A stretch of DNA of 5,773 nt, taken from Bacillota bacterium (GTDB lineage: Bacteria > Bacillota > Dethiobacteria > DTU022 > JAAZDR01). The position numbers and the translations under genes are program-made. The notes under the pieces were generated by a model, which saw only the letters and a list, made by a program, of their open reading frames with translations, made no database searches and was not told where the DNA came from. How positions within the stretch are numbered: position 1 is the stretch's first letter; each line of letters opens with the position of its first letter. The stretch is taken from NCBI GenBank assembly GCA_012512705.1, contig JAAZDR010000172.1, forward strand, positions 1 through 5,773, given 5' to 3'. This document shows positions 1 to 5,773 of the stretch, in pieces.

Positions 1-1212
1 ATCATGCAGTATTTGATCGTATGCTCTCTGCAAAAACGTAGAGTATATTGCCACAACCGGACGATAGCCTGAAGCTGCAAGACCGGCAGCCATAGTCACC
101 GCATGTTGTTCAGCAATACCCACATCGAAAAATCTCTCAGGAAATCTCTCCTTAAAGTAATCCAAACCTGTGCCATCAGGCATAGCCGCACATATTGCAA
201 CAATTTTTTCATCCTTTGAAGCACAGTCAACCACGGCTCTTCCAAACACACTTGTATAAGTCTGACCTCTGGTTTTGCGTACGGGCTTTCCGGTTTCAAT
301 TTCAAAAGGTCCCGTTCCGTGAAACTTTTCCGGGTTGTCTTCAGCAGGCTCATAGCCCTTTCCTTTCTTTGTCACTACATGCAGCAACACAGGTCCTCCA
401 CGAGCTTTGGCATCCTGTATGCCCCTTCGGATTGCTGCAATATTGTGCCCATCAATGGGACCTATGTACGTAAAACCAAGCTCTTCAAAGAGCATCCCCG
501 GAACCACCAGGTGTTTCAAGGCTTCCTTGAACTTGTCAGCAGTCTTTGCAACATGTGGACCTATGGCCGGAATGCGTTTTAAAGCAAGCTCAAGCTCACT
601 CCTTATACGCAGAATTGTGGGATCCGTTCGTAAACGTCCGAGGTAACTTGAAAGAGCGCCTACATTTGCGGAAATCGACATCTCATTGTCATTTAAAACT
701 ACAATGAGATCACGCTTCATTTGTCCGGCGTTATTCAACGCTTCAAAGGCCATGCCTCCCCCCATTGAGCCGTCTCCAATGACAGCAACTACCAAATAAT
801 CTTCGCCGGCATGATCCCTAGCTATGGCCATACCCAAAGCAGCAGATATTGACGTGCTACTATGTCCTGCACCAAAAATATCATGCTCGCTTTCATCTCT
901 CCGCACAAACCCACTTATCCCATTAAACTGGCGTAATGTGTGAAACTGCTTCAGCCTGCCTGTAAGCAGTTTATGAACATAGCTTTGGTGACTGACGTCC
1001 CAGATGAGCTTGTCTTTTGGACTGTCCAGCTCCATGTGTAAAGCCAAGGTAAGCTCTACTACGCCTAAATTTGGACCAAGATGACCACCTGTTTTGGAAA
1101 CCGTGGTGATTAGCTCATCTCGAAGTTCCGCTGCAACCTTATATGCCTCTTCACTGGAAAGAAGTTTCAGATCCTCTGGAAGGTTCAACTGGTCAAGTAA
1201 TCGTAATGCCAT
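1..1212 (-). CDS. dxs: 1-deoxy-D-xylulose-5-phosphate synthase, 3' end cut off by window edge
   Basis: Thiamine-diphosphate enzyme that condenses pyruvate and glyceraldehyde 3-phosphate into 1-deoxy-D-xylulose 5-phosphate, the first step of the MEP isoprenoid pathway; cytoplasmic. I translated the frame without a break for 404 codons. Visible are GGHLGP (42-47, His44 equivalent to E. coli His49), WDVSHQ (71-76), the ThDP/Mg motif GDG (146-148) with NDN (174-176), YIGPIDGH (249-256), and [11 protein letters not shown] (363-373), whose Glu368 corresponds to catalytic Glu370 of E. coli. The family is about 620-640 residues, so roughly the last 220-235 (end of the pyrimidine-binding domain and the transketolase C-terminal domain) lie outside the window. 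The ATG at 1212 is preceded by AGGAGA (1224-1229) at 11 nt. An upstream ATG seven bases away is out of frame. The gene starts 22 nt after the oapA stop, so it is very likely in the same transcript. Small oddities: Ser74 where WDVGHQ is usual, and GDGSMGGGM in place of the commoner GDGA(L/I/M)T(G/A)GM. Confidence 0.97.
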   Translation of the reverse strand, partial: MALRLLDQLNLPEDLKLLSSEEAYKVAAELRDELITTVSKTGGHLGPNLGVVELTLALHMELDSPKDKLIWDVSHQSYVHKLLTGRLKQFHTLRQFNGISGFVRRDESEHDIFGAGHSSTSISAALGMAIARDHAGEDYLVVAVIGDGSMGGGMAFEALNNAGQMKRDLIVVLNDNEMSISANVGALSSYLGRLRTDPTILRIRSELELALKRIPAIGPHVAKTADKFKEALKHLVVPGMLFEELGFTYIGPIDGHNIAAIRRGIQDAKARGGPVLLHVVTKKGKGYEPAEDNPEKFHGTGPFEIETGKPVRKTRGQTYTSVFGRAVVDCASKDEKIVAICAAMPDGTGLDYFKERFPERFFDVGIAEQHAVTMAAGLAASGYRPVVAIYSTFLQRAYDQILHD

Positions 1213-1234
1213 CTACCATATTCTCTCCTGTCCT

Positions 1235-1837
1235 CTACTTTCCATGTTTAGCTAACCTTCTTTTCCTCACGTTTCTAGTATTCGCTTTACGACGGACGCT
1301 TAAACAAGTCAGTCTCTCAAAGGAAGCCAGAATCTTGCCAACAAACAAAATAATATTGGTGCTCCTATCAATTGCAAATCTCTTGCCATAAGCCTTGCCG
1401 CCGACAGTGAGAGCTGCAACGAATGCCGTTGCCAACGGACTCAACAAGGATTCTCGCGAAAAACTTGCAGGATATTCCTGCAAGAACTTTAACAACACCG
1501 TAATTACAAGTGCACCTGAAACAGTACCACATATATCCCCAATTACGTCGTTACTAAAAGACGATACCTTATCCGCATTTTTTACCAGCCGCAAGGCAAC
1601 CTTGGCCCCAAAGACCTTCTTCGATGCCATGGCATGGAAAGGGGCTTCAACGGATGCGGCGGCGGCAACACCAACAATATCAAAAACCACGCCTACAAGT
1701 ATAATAAAAAACAGTGCAAGCACTGCAGATTCCAAACCTATGTATTGCAGCACACTCTCAGAGGCCGTACTGATACTAATCGTCAGAATGAAGGTCAATA
1801 AAAAAATGAACAGAACTGATCTTACATGTTTCCCCAA
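1235..1837 (-). CDS. oapA: OapA-like OLE RNA-associated transmembrane protein
   Basis: A 200-residue membrane protein directly downstream of the OLE RNA and upstream of dxs, the known place of OapA. In Bacillus halodurans OapA binds OLE RNA and brings it to the membrane, and its DUF21 relationship links it to Mg2+ transporters (established knowledge). Visible here: hydrophobic segments at about 6-24 and 36-61, weaker ones at about 104-118 and 131-147, and possibly 160-172. A polar core at about 62-103 holds APFHAMASKKVFGAK (65-79), LVKNADKVSSF (84-94) and NDVIGDICG (96-104), which I recall as the most conserved part of the family. The C-terminal tail (182-200) is very basic, RRK...RKRR, and could contact RNA or phospholipid (inference). 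The start is a TTG: an in-frame TGA lies three codons upstream, so no earlier start is possible, and a good Shine-Dalgarno precedes it. The alternative reading is a generic DUF21/CorB-like hypothetical protein. The call rests on the OLE context plus recalled motifs, not on an alignment. Confidence 0.85.
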   Translation of the reverse strand: MGKHVRSVLFIFLLTFILTISISTASESVLQYIGLESAVLALFFIILVGVVFDIVGVAAAASVEAPFHAMASKKVFGAKVALRLVKNADKVSSFSNDVIGDICGTVSGALVITVLLKFLQEYPASFSRESLLSPLATAFVAALTVGGKAYGKRFAIDRSTNIILFVGKILASFERLTCLSVRRKANTRNVRKRRLAKHGK

Positions 1838-1843
1838 ATCATG

Positions 1844-1850
1844 TCACTCC
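1844..1850 (-). promoter_or_regulatory. Ribosome binding site that fixes the TTG start of oapA
   Basis: GGAGTGA on the minus strand; its GGAG core (1847-1850) ends 9 nt before the TTG at 1835-1837. The last three bases, TGA (1844-1846), are also an in-frame stop for the oapA frame, which rules out any longer reading. The TTG is therefore the most upstream possible start and the one with correct spacing. Confidence 0.75.
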
Positions 1851-1943
1851 ATGTCTACAAAGCGAGGGCATCGCAACACAAAAAACTCGGAAAGGTGTTA
1901 GTGTACCAAGTAAATATTGCGACTTAAGGTCCAGCAGGTTTTC

Positions 1944-1994
1944 CCGTCAATTTACCCATCGTCACCTCCGGGCGGTTCCCCTTTAAAAATTGAC
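1944..1994 (-). other. 3' domain of OLE: local helix and long-range pairing partner
   Basis: GTCAATTT (1994-1987) pairs perfectly with AAATTGAC (1953-1946). It encloses a GC-rich loop containing ACC...GGT (CCGCCCGGAGG). The 3' arm overlaps TTGACGG (1950-1944), which is also perfectly complementary to CCGTCAA (2439-2433) near the 5' end of the RNA. The two pairings cannot both form fully. Confidence 0.55.
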
Positions 1995-2261
1995 CTACGT
2001 CGTCGCCGAGCGTAGAACTGGATTACCACTTAGTTCGCACCGTAATCCCTGGTACACCTCGGGCGTTCCCGAACAGCCTAGGGGCTTTCCCCACCAGCCG
2101 ACATTATCCTCTAGCCTCTGTTGCAAGACGAGTTTCAAGCTACGAACTTCAGCATCCGCTGGCCAACGGATACTGAGCCGAACCTAGCTATCCCGCTCGC
2201 CCCACTCAAGGCAGGCTACACTGCCCGTAACACGTTATGTTCTTGCCAATACGCACCACGA

Positions 2262-2310
2262 ACAGGTTCAAGCCCAAGCCGTAAAGAACCTGTGTTCCCC
2301 CATGCTTGGG
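2262..2310 (-). other. Crossing helices in OLE (potential pseudoknot or switch)
   Basis: Helix A is CCCAAGC (2310-2304) with GCTTGGG (2279-2273), 7 Watson-Crick pairs. Helix B is ACAGGTTC (2293-2286) with GAACCTGT (2269-2262), 8 Watson-Crick pairs. The arms are ordered A, B, A', B', so they form either an H-type pseudoknot or two alternative hairpins. Seen directly in the sequence; which one forms in the cell is not known. Confidence 0.55.
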
Positions 2311-2514
2311 TCTCCACGAAAGCGGGGTCCACGCCTACATGCCATTGTAGATCGCCCCACTTCCTTAACCCCCAGCACCAGCCCCCAACTGGGCTTTGGC
2401 GGCCAGCACAAGGGACTTCATCGATATGCCCTTTGACGGATTTTTAGGCCCGCCTTCAGAGACAGCGGTATTAACTAGGATACTGTGCCACTTACGTTCT
2501 CAATGTAGTATATA

Positions 2515-2543
2515 ATTATAACACAGCTTTATTTTCTAAACAA
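2515..2543 (-). promoter_or_regulatory. Sigma-A-type promoter of OLE RNA
   Basis: The -35 box is TTGTTT (2543-2538) and the -10 box is a perfect TATAAT (2520-2515), with a 17-nt spacer. The predicted transcription start is near 2508. It begins about 30 nt past the ispA stop, and no hairpin terminator is seen between the two. OLE can therefore be made from its own promoter and possibly by read-through from folD-ispA. A second, poorer -10-like TATACT lies at 2512-2507. Confidence 0.7.
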
Positions 2544-2573
2544 GATAGGCGGTTGAAAGCAAATCTCGGGGTG

Positions 2574-3455
2574 TTATGATTCACGGAAAACAAGCTTATC
2601 GGCAAGTTTTTTCAGCATCTCTCCCCGCTGCTTAAAAGGAACGAGGTATTCTAAAGCCTCTGTATACAAATCTACTACCATTTTGCGGCATTCTTCTTCA
2701 CTATATATGGCTGGAAACGTAGCCTTCCCCCGTTCCCGATCAGTCCCTACTCTCTTTCCAAGTTTCTGTTCGTCGCCTGTCAAATCTAAAAGGTCATCGA
2801 CAATCTGAAAGGCCAGGCCGAGGGCACGGGCGTATCCAGTAACAAGAGCCAATTCTTTTTCCGATGCTCTCCCGAGTATGGCCCCCGTTCTTGCCGATAC
2901 AGTAATAAGGGCGCCAGTTTTGCGCCTGTGTATATCTTTAATTGTTTGGCTATCAATTTTCTTCCCTTCGAAAAAAAGATCAAGTGTTTGTCCACCGATC
3001 ATTCCCTCCGTGCCAGCTGCACGGGCGATCTCGACCAGCGAACGGAGCACCAGACTTTTATCCTCTTTCTCAGCCGTCTGAGCAATAAGTTCAAAAGCGT
3101 ATGTCAATAGAGCATCTCCCGTTAATATAGCAAACCCTTCTCCATATACTTTATGATTAGTGGGCATGCCTCGGCGCAGATCGTCATCGTCCATTGCCGG
3201 AAGATCATCATGAATCAGAGAATAGGTGTGGATAAGCTCAATCGCGCAAGCTACGGGGAGTATACCTTCTAAATCCTCACGAAAAAGTTCTGCTGTAGCA
3301 AGAAATAGCACTGGCCGCAGACGCTTTCCCCCGGCAAAGACACTATAGCGCATTGATTCATAGATTATAGGCAGCTGATTATCGGCGGGCAAAAATTTAT
3401 CCAAAGCTTCATCAATAAGTTTCCTTTTTTCCTGTAAATATTGTTCTATATCCAT
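2574..3455 (-). CDS. ispA: Farnesyl diphosphate synthase (short-chain polyprenyl synthase)
   Basis: Condenses isopentenyl diphosphate with dimethylallyl and then geranyl diphosphate to give farnesyl diphosphate, the precursor of undecaprenyl and quinone side chains; cytoplasmic, Mg2+-dependent. At 293 residues it is the usual full length. Visible motifs: GGKRLRP (42-48); the first Asp-rich motif DDLPAMD (83-89) followed by DDDLRRG; GGQTLD (154-159); KTGAL (179-183); and the second Asp-rich motif FQIVDDLLD (216-224) followed by GKRVGTDRERGKATFP (233-248). The two extra residues in DDLPAMD and the aromatic Tyr78 five residues before it are typical of bacterial farnesyl synthases, so a C15 product is likely; a C20 product cannot be excluded. 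The ATG has a strong GGAAGGAAG a few bases upstream. The gene lies 25 nt after folD and directly before the OLE promoter, and supplies the step downstream of Dxs in the same cluster. Confidence 0.96.
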   Translation of the reverse strand: MDIEQYLQEKRKLIDEALDKFLPADNQLPIIYESMRYSVFAGGKRLRPVLFLATAELFREDLEGILPVACAIELIHTYSLIHDDLPAMDDDDLRRGMPTNHKVYGEGFAILTGDALLTYAFELIAQTAEKEDKSLVLRSLVEIARAAGTEGMIGGQTLDLFFEGKKIDSQTIKDIHRRKTGALITVSARTGAILGRASEKELALVTGYARALGLAFQIVDDLLDLTGDEQKLGKRVGTDRERGKATFPAIYSEEECRKMVVDLYTEALEYLVPFKQRGEMLKKLADKLVFRES

Positions 3456-3480
3456 CGTTATCTTCCTTCCGCTCTAACGT

Positions 3481-4338
3481 TCATCGCTGAAACAATTTAT
3501 ATTTAAATGATTGAAGAGTATTGACCATAAGCATAGTAATCGTCATCGGACCAACGCCGCCAGGGACAGGGGTGATCCAGGAAGCAACTTCTTTTGCTGC
3601 ATTAAAATCTACATCGCCGACAAGCTTACCGCCGACACGGTTAATCCCCACGTCAATCACTACGGCACCAGGTTTTATCCAACTCCCTTTGATCATTTCC
3701 GGCCTGCCAACGGCAACCACAAGGACATCTGCCGAACGACAAAGTTCCGCAAGATTGGCGGTGCGGGAATGACAAACAGTGACTGTTGCATGACGTTCCA
3801 GCAGTAATAAGGCTACCGGCTTACCGACAATGTTACTTCGACCGACAACTACGGCATGTTTTCCCTGTAGCTCAATACCTGCATGTTCCAACATTTTAAT
3901 TACACCGTATGCTGTACAGGGGATGTAACAGCGCTCACCGATCACCAGCTTCCCCACGTTAAGGGGATGAAATCCGTCCACATCTTTCTCAGCACTAATT
4001 GCATGGATAACAGCCTCTTCCTTTATATGTTCCAGCAATGGTAATTGGACAAGAATACCATGAATATGCTCACTGTTATTCAGCTCTTCCACCAGGTGCA
4101 GTAGCTCTGCCTGAGTGGTTTTTGCAGGGAGGCGATGAACTTCCGAGTAAAAGCCCAGTTTTTTGCTCGTTCTCTCCTTATGTTTAACATAAGTTTGCGA
4201 TGCGGGGTTTTCTCCAACAAGCACAACGGCTAAACCTGGCACTTTACCGGTTTTCTGCTTTAAGCTTTCCATCTCTTCTTTAATCTGCCCTCTGATCTTT
4301 TGAGCCACATCCATGCCCCTTAGCAGCTGTGCACTCAT
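3481..4338 (-). CDS. folD: Bifunctional methylene-THF dehydrogenase / methenyl-THF cyclohydrolase
   Basis: Oxidises 5,10-methylene-tetrahydrofolate to the methenyl form with NADP+ and hydrolyses that to 10-formyl-THF; cytoplasmic one-carbon metabolism, and part of the methyl branch of the Wood-Ljungdahl pathway in acetogens. The 285-residue length is normal. Active-site residues fall at the same numbers as in E. coli FolD: Tyr50 and Lys54 in YVKHK, Gln98 in VQLPL, and Asp121 in KDVDGFHP. The nucleotide-binding part has VVGRSNIVGKP (164-174) and DVGINRVGG, and the C-terminal signature TPVPGGVGPMT is at 256-266. The ATG is preceded by AGGGGG at about 7 nt. It is the first gene after the hairpin terminator and is probably the promoter-proximal gene of the folD-ispA unit. 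In Bacillus-type clusters xseA and xseB sit between folD and ispA; here they do not. Confidence 0.97.
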   Translation of the reverse strand: MSAQLLRGMDVAQKIRGQIKEEMESLKQKTGKVPGLAVVLVGENPASQTYVKHKERTSKKLGFYSEVHRLPAKTTQAELLHLVEELNNSEHIHGILVQLPLLEHIKEEAVIHAISAEKDVDGFHPLNVGKLVIGERCYIPCTAYGVIKMLEHAGIELQGKHAVVVGRSNIVGKPVALLLLERHATVTVCHSRTANLAELCRSADVLVVAVGRPEMIKGSWIKPGAVVIDVGINRVGGKLVGDVDFNAAKEVASWITPVPGGVGPMTITMLMVNTLQSFKYKLFQR

Positions 4339-4364
4339 TTACTAGCCCCCTTTTACGAAAAGAT

Positions 4365-4393
4365 TTTATATGTTTAGTATAAACACTTGTGGA
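4365..4393 (-). promoter_or_regulatory. Possible promoter for folD-ispA
   Basis: TCCACA (4393-4388, 4 of 6 matches to the -35 consensus) and TATAAA (4370-4365, 5 of 6 to the -10), with a 17-nt spacer, leaving a short leader before folD. The -35 box falls inside the terminator stem. The match is weak and the stretch is AT-rich, so chance is a real alternative. Confidence 0.3.
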
Positions 4394-4423
4394 CTGCACA
4401 AACCGGGCAGTCCACAAGCGTTT
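4381..4423 (-). terminator. Hairpin terminator between the NuoG-like gene and folD
   Basis: The stem arms are 4423-4407 and 4397-4381: a perfect 12-bp core (CTTGTGGACTGC with its complement), one mismatch, then 4 more A/T-rich pairs, around a 9-nt loop. On the minus strand it begins about 10 nt after the TAA of the upstream gene and ends in GTTTATACT, a weak U-tract. The placement and strength suit an intrinsic terminator; the poor U run means it may leak or act mainly as a 3' stabiliser. Confidence 0.7.
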
Positions 4424-4432
4424 ATAGACATG

Positions 4433-5773
4433 TTATGAATCGTTGAAAGCAGTGGCCACAGCTTTAATAATCCGACAATCATCCCACACCCCTTGTGGCG
4501 GGTTAATTGCTTGTTGGAGGGGCTGTACACGGCCATCAGCCGCGGTAAAAGTCCCCGCTTTCTCAGCAATAGCGGCACCAGGCAAGATAACATCTGCATA
4601 CTTTGCTGTCTCAGAAAGAGAGAGGCCCTGTACCACTAAGAACTCAACCTTGCGCAGCTGATGAAGCATATCTTTTCTGACTTCACCCATGATATAAAGA
4701 CCCCTAATCTTTCCTGTTGCAGCCTGGTTTAACATTTCCCGGCAACTAAAACCCTGCTTTTCTGCCTTTTTGTAGCCTGGCAGATAATAAGGATTGACGC
4801 CCATACTCAAGGCTCCCTGTAAGTTAGGAAATTTTTGTAAAGAGATTATTCCAGTCCCTTTGCTGGAAAACTGCCCGGAGAGTGAAACGAGCTCTAAAAA
4901 GACATCTAAAATGTATTCGGAATTTTCATGGCAAAGAAAACCTTCATCAAAAAGGGCCGTTACCCTTTTGGCATGGTTATAGATCCTGACAAAAGTAAGA
5001 AGTTCTTCGGCGTTGACCCCTATCTTATCGTACACATATTCCGCAGAATACTCGCTAAAATCTTCAACAATCGCCTGAGCCTGATTTTTTAGTGCAGGGT
5101 TTTCTTCAAGTATTGCCCGCAGCAACCCCCTGAAAAAAATCGGTTCGCTCCCCGGCTTTGGTCGCAGGTTAAGCGCAGCCATACTGGCGAGATCCGGATC
5201 ATCGCAAGCAAGAAGGAATAGTTTTGCACCACGGTAGCGAACAGCATTCTTAATTTCCTGGGCAGCCACAGGATAATCTTCACTTAAATCAGCGCCAATA
5301 GCTACAATACAGTCAGCAGCACCAAGATCGGAAATAAAGCCTTTGAACTTTGGCAAAGAGTCTCTGACTGCTCTTATGGAAAGAGGATACTCATGTGAAA
5401 CGCTTAAATCTATATGCGGGGTTTTCCATATCTCGCGCGCCAACTTCTGCAGCAGAAAACTTTCCTCATTCGTTGCCCAAGGGGAGCCGATAACGCCGAG
5501 AGATTCTGCTCCTGATTCATGAATTATTTTACTTAACTTCTCCTTAATGAAGTTGATCGCTTCGTCCCAGCTGACCTCGCGGTAATTATCTTCACCCTGT
5601 CGATGATCGCGGATCAGAGGGCTAGTTAGTCTTTTGCCCGCAGCAACCTTTTCAAACTCAAATTTACCCTTACGACAGATCCAACCATTAGCGGGAACAG
5701 ATTGCTCGCTTCCCCTCGCTTTAACAATTTGACCGTCTTTAATATAAAGGTCGACCATACAGCCCAGCGCGCA
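4433..5773 (-). CDS. NuoG-like [4Fe-4S]/molybdopterin-oxidoreductase-fold protein, 5' end cut off by window edge
   Basis: The open frame runs off the right edge; 446 residues are visible. The first ATG in the window (5758) is not the real start: the codons before it read Cys-Ala-Leu-Gly-Cys. With the fourth ligand Cys33 (GWICRKG), this forms the end of the Cx2Cx3C...C [4Fe-4S] domain of the family. Next come SWDEA (68-72), TNEESFLLQKLAR (101-113), a GADCIVAIGAD-type nucleotide-fold segment (about 151-163), and a late SETAKYADVILPG...EKAGTFTAADGRVQ block, all typical of formate dehydrogenase alpha / NuoG proteins. Where formate dehydrogenases carry Cys or Sec followed by His after the TNEE helix, this protein reads SVSHEYPL with no Cys. 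It also ends soon after the GRVQ block, with no room for a C-terminal molybdopterin-dinucleotide-binding domain. It therefore resembles NuoG, which transfers electrons through Fe-S clusters without molybdenum catalysis (inference). N-terminal Fe-S domains and neighbouring NuoE/F-like subunits may lie upstream, outside the window. Confidence 0.85.
   Translation of the reverse strand, partial: CALGCMVDLYIKDGQIVKARGSEQSVPANGWICRKGKFEFEKVAAGKRLTSPLIRDHRQGEDNYREVSWDEAINFIKEKLSKIIHESGAESLGVIGSPWATNEESFLLQKLAREIWKTPHIDLSVSHEYPLSIRAVRDSLPKFKGFISDLGAADCIVAIGADLSEDYPVAAQEIKNAVRYRGAKLFLLACDDPDLASMAALNLRPKPGSEPIFFRGLLRAILEENPALKNQAQAIVEDFSEYSAEYVYDKIGVNAEELLTFVRIYNHAKRVTALFDEGFLCHENSEYILDVFLELVSLSGQFSSKGTGIISLQKFPNLQGALSMGVNPYYLPGYKKAEKQGFSCREMLNQAATGKIRGLYIMGEVRKDMLHQLRKVEFLVVQGLSLSETAKYADVILPGAAIAEKAGTFTAADGRVQPLQQAINPPQGVWDDCRIIKAVATAFNDS

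Larger units (their letters stand above)
1900..2508 (-). ncRNA. ole: OLE RNA (ornate, large, extremophilic RNA)
   Basis: A roughly 600-nt non-coding stretch between ispA and an OapA-like gene. Known OLE RNAs are about 600 nt, occur in extremophilic or anaerobic Firmicutes beside isoprenoid genes, form a membrane ribonucleoprotein with OapA, and are tied to Mg2+ homeostasis and cold/alcohol tolerance in B. halodurans. What the sequence shows (minus-strand 5'->3' numbering): GGCGGGCC 2454-2447 with GGCCGCC 2404-2398 (one bulge); GTGGGG 2360-2355 with CCCCGC 2327-2322, enclosing CTACA 2350-2346 with TGTAG 2339-2335; GGCAG 2225-2221 with CTGCC 2214-2210; an 11-pair hairpin 2175-2165/2160-2150; GGGG 2092-2089 with CCCC 2084-2081; TCGGG 2072-2068 with CCCGA 2063-2059; GGATTAC 2048-2042 with GTAATCC 2026-2020; CTACG 2015-2011 with CGTAG 1999-1995; GTCAATTT 1994-1987 with AAATTGAC 1953-1946. 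The 5' end is inferred from the promoter (start near 2508). The 3' end is approximate: I see no clear terminator before oapA, so RNA may continue into oapA-dxs. Family assignment comes from context, size and recall of the consensus, not from a covariance search. Confidence 0.9.

Noticed and set aside
1395..1901. Plus-strand open frame of 168 residues
   Set aside because: It lies antisense to oapA and is rich in Thr/Ala/Lys with no family resemblance. The minus strand gives a sensible membrane protein with a ribosome binding site.
1990..2447. Two plus-strand open frames (65 and 108 residues) within the ispA-oapA gap
   Set aside because: They have no recognisable domain, low-complexity Pro/Ser/Arg-rich composition and no convincing ribosome binding site. 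The stretch is explained by a structured RNA on the other strand.
1900..2508. Ribosomal RNA, group II intron or T-box/riboswitch as the identity of the GC-rich non-coding stretch
   Set aside because: No rRNA landmark sequences, no intron-encoded protein or domain V/VI pattern, and no T-box sequence were seen. Length and neighbours fit OLE better.
3456..3480. Small inverted repeat (CGTTA...TAACG) in the folD-ispA gap as an operator or terminator
   Set aside because: The arms are only 5-6 bp and enclose the ispA ribosome binding site; too short to separate from chance.
4433..5758. ATG at 5758 as the true start of the NuoG-like gene
   Set aside because: The frame is open to the edge, and the codons upstream supply two cysteines of the [4Fe-4S] motif.
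1..5773. CRISPR array, insertion sequence, tRNA gene or attachment site
   Set aside because: No regularly spaced direct repeats, transposase frame, terminal inverted repeats or tRNA cloverleaf were found on reading both strands.

Overview
All features lie on the minus strand, so transcription runs from high to low coordinates. In that order the window holds: the 3' part of a NuoG-like / molybdopterin-oxidoreductase-fold gene cut by the right edge, a strong hairpin terminator, folD, ispA, a roughly 600-nt structured non-coding stretch, a small membrane protein gene, and dxs cut by the left edge. The Gram-positive-style ribosome binding sites, the TTG start on the membrane protein and the gene order point to an anaerobic Firmicute, probably of class Clostridia. 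I cannot name the species.

The central finding is the gap between ispA and the membrane protein (about 1850-2573). It carries no credible gene on either strand, but its minus strand is GC-rich and full of perfect complementary segments. Its position, size, own sigma-A-like promoter and downstream neighbour match OLE RNA (Ornate, Large, Extremophilic), a large bacterial ncRNA. The neighbour fits OapA, the transmembrane OLE-associated protein. OLE/OapA is already described in the literature, so it is rare rather than new. This copy does show base-pairing detail worth testing: a crossing helix pair (potential pseudoknot) and a 5'-3' long-range pairing that competes with a local helix.

Around it is an isoprenoid/one-carbon operon. 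Dxs makes 1-deoxy-D-xylulose 5-phosphate, the entry to the MEP pathway. IspA condenses the resulting C5 units to farnesyl diphosphate. FolD interconverts methylene-, methenyl- and formyl-tetrahydrofolate. The folD-ispA gap is 25 nt and the oapA-dxs gap is 22 nt, which suggests co-transcription. OLE-oapA-dxs can also be driven by the promoter just after ispA. The xseA/xseB genes that often sit between folD and ispA are absent here.

The right-hand gene ends with a [4Fe-4S] and molybdopterin-fold module that lacks the Cys/Sec expected of a formate dehydrogenase. It is separated from the folD operon by a hairpin terminator.
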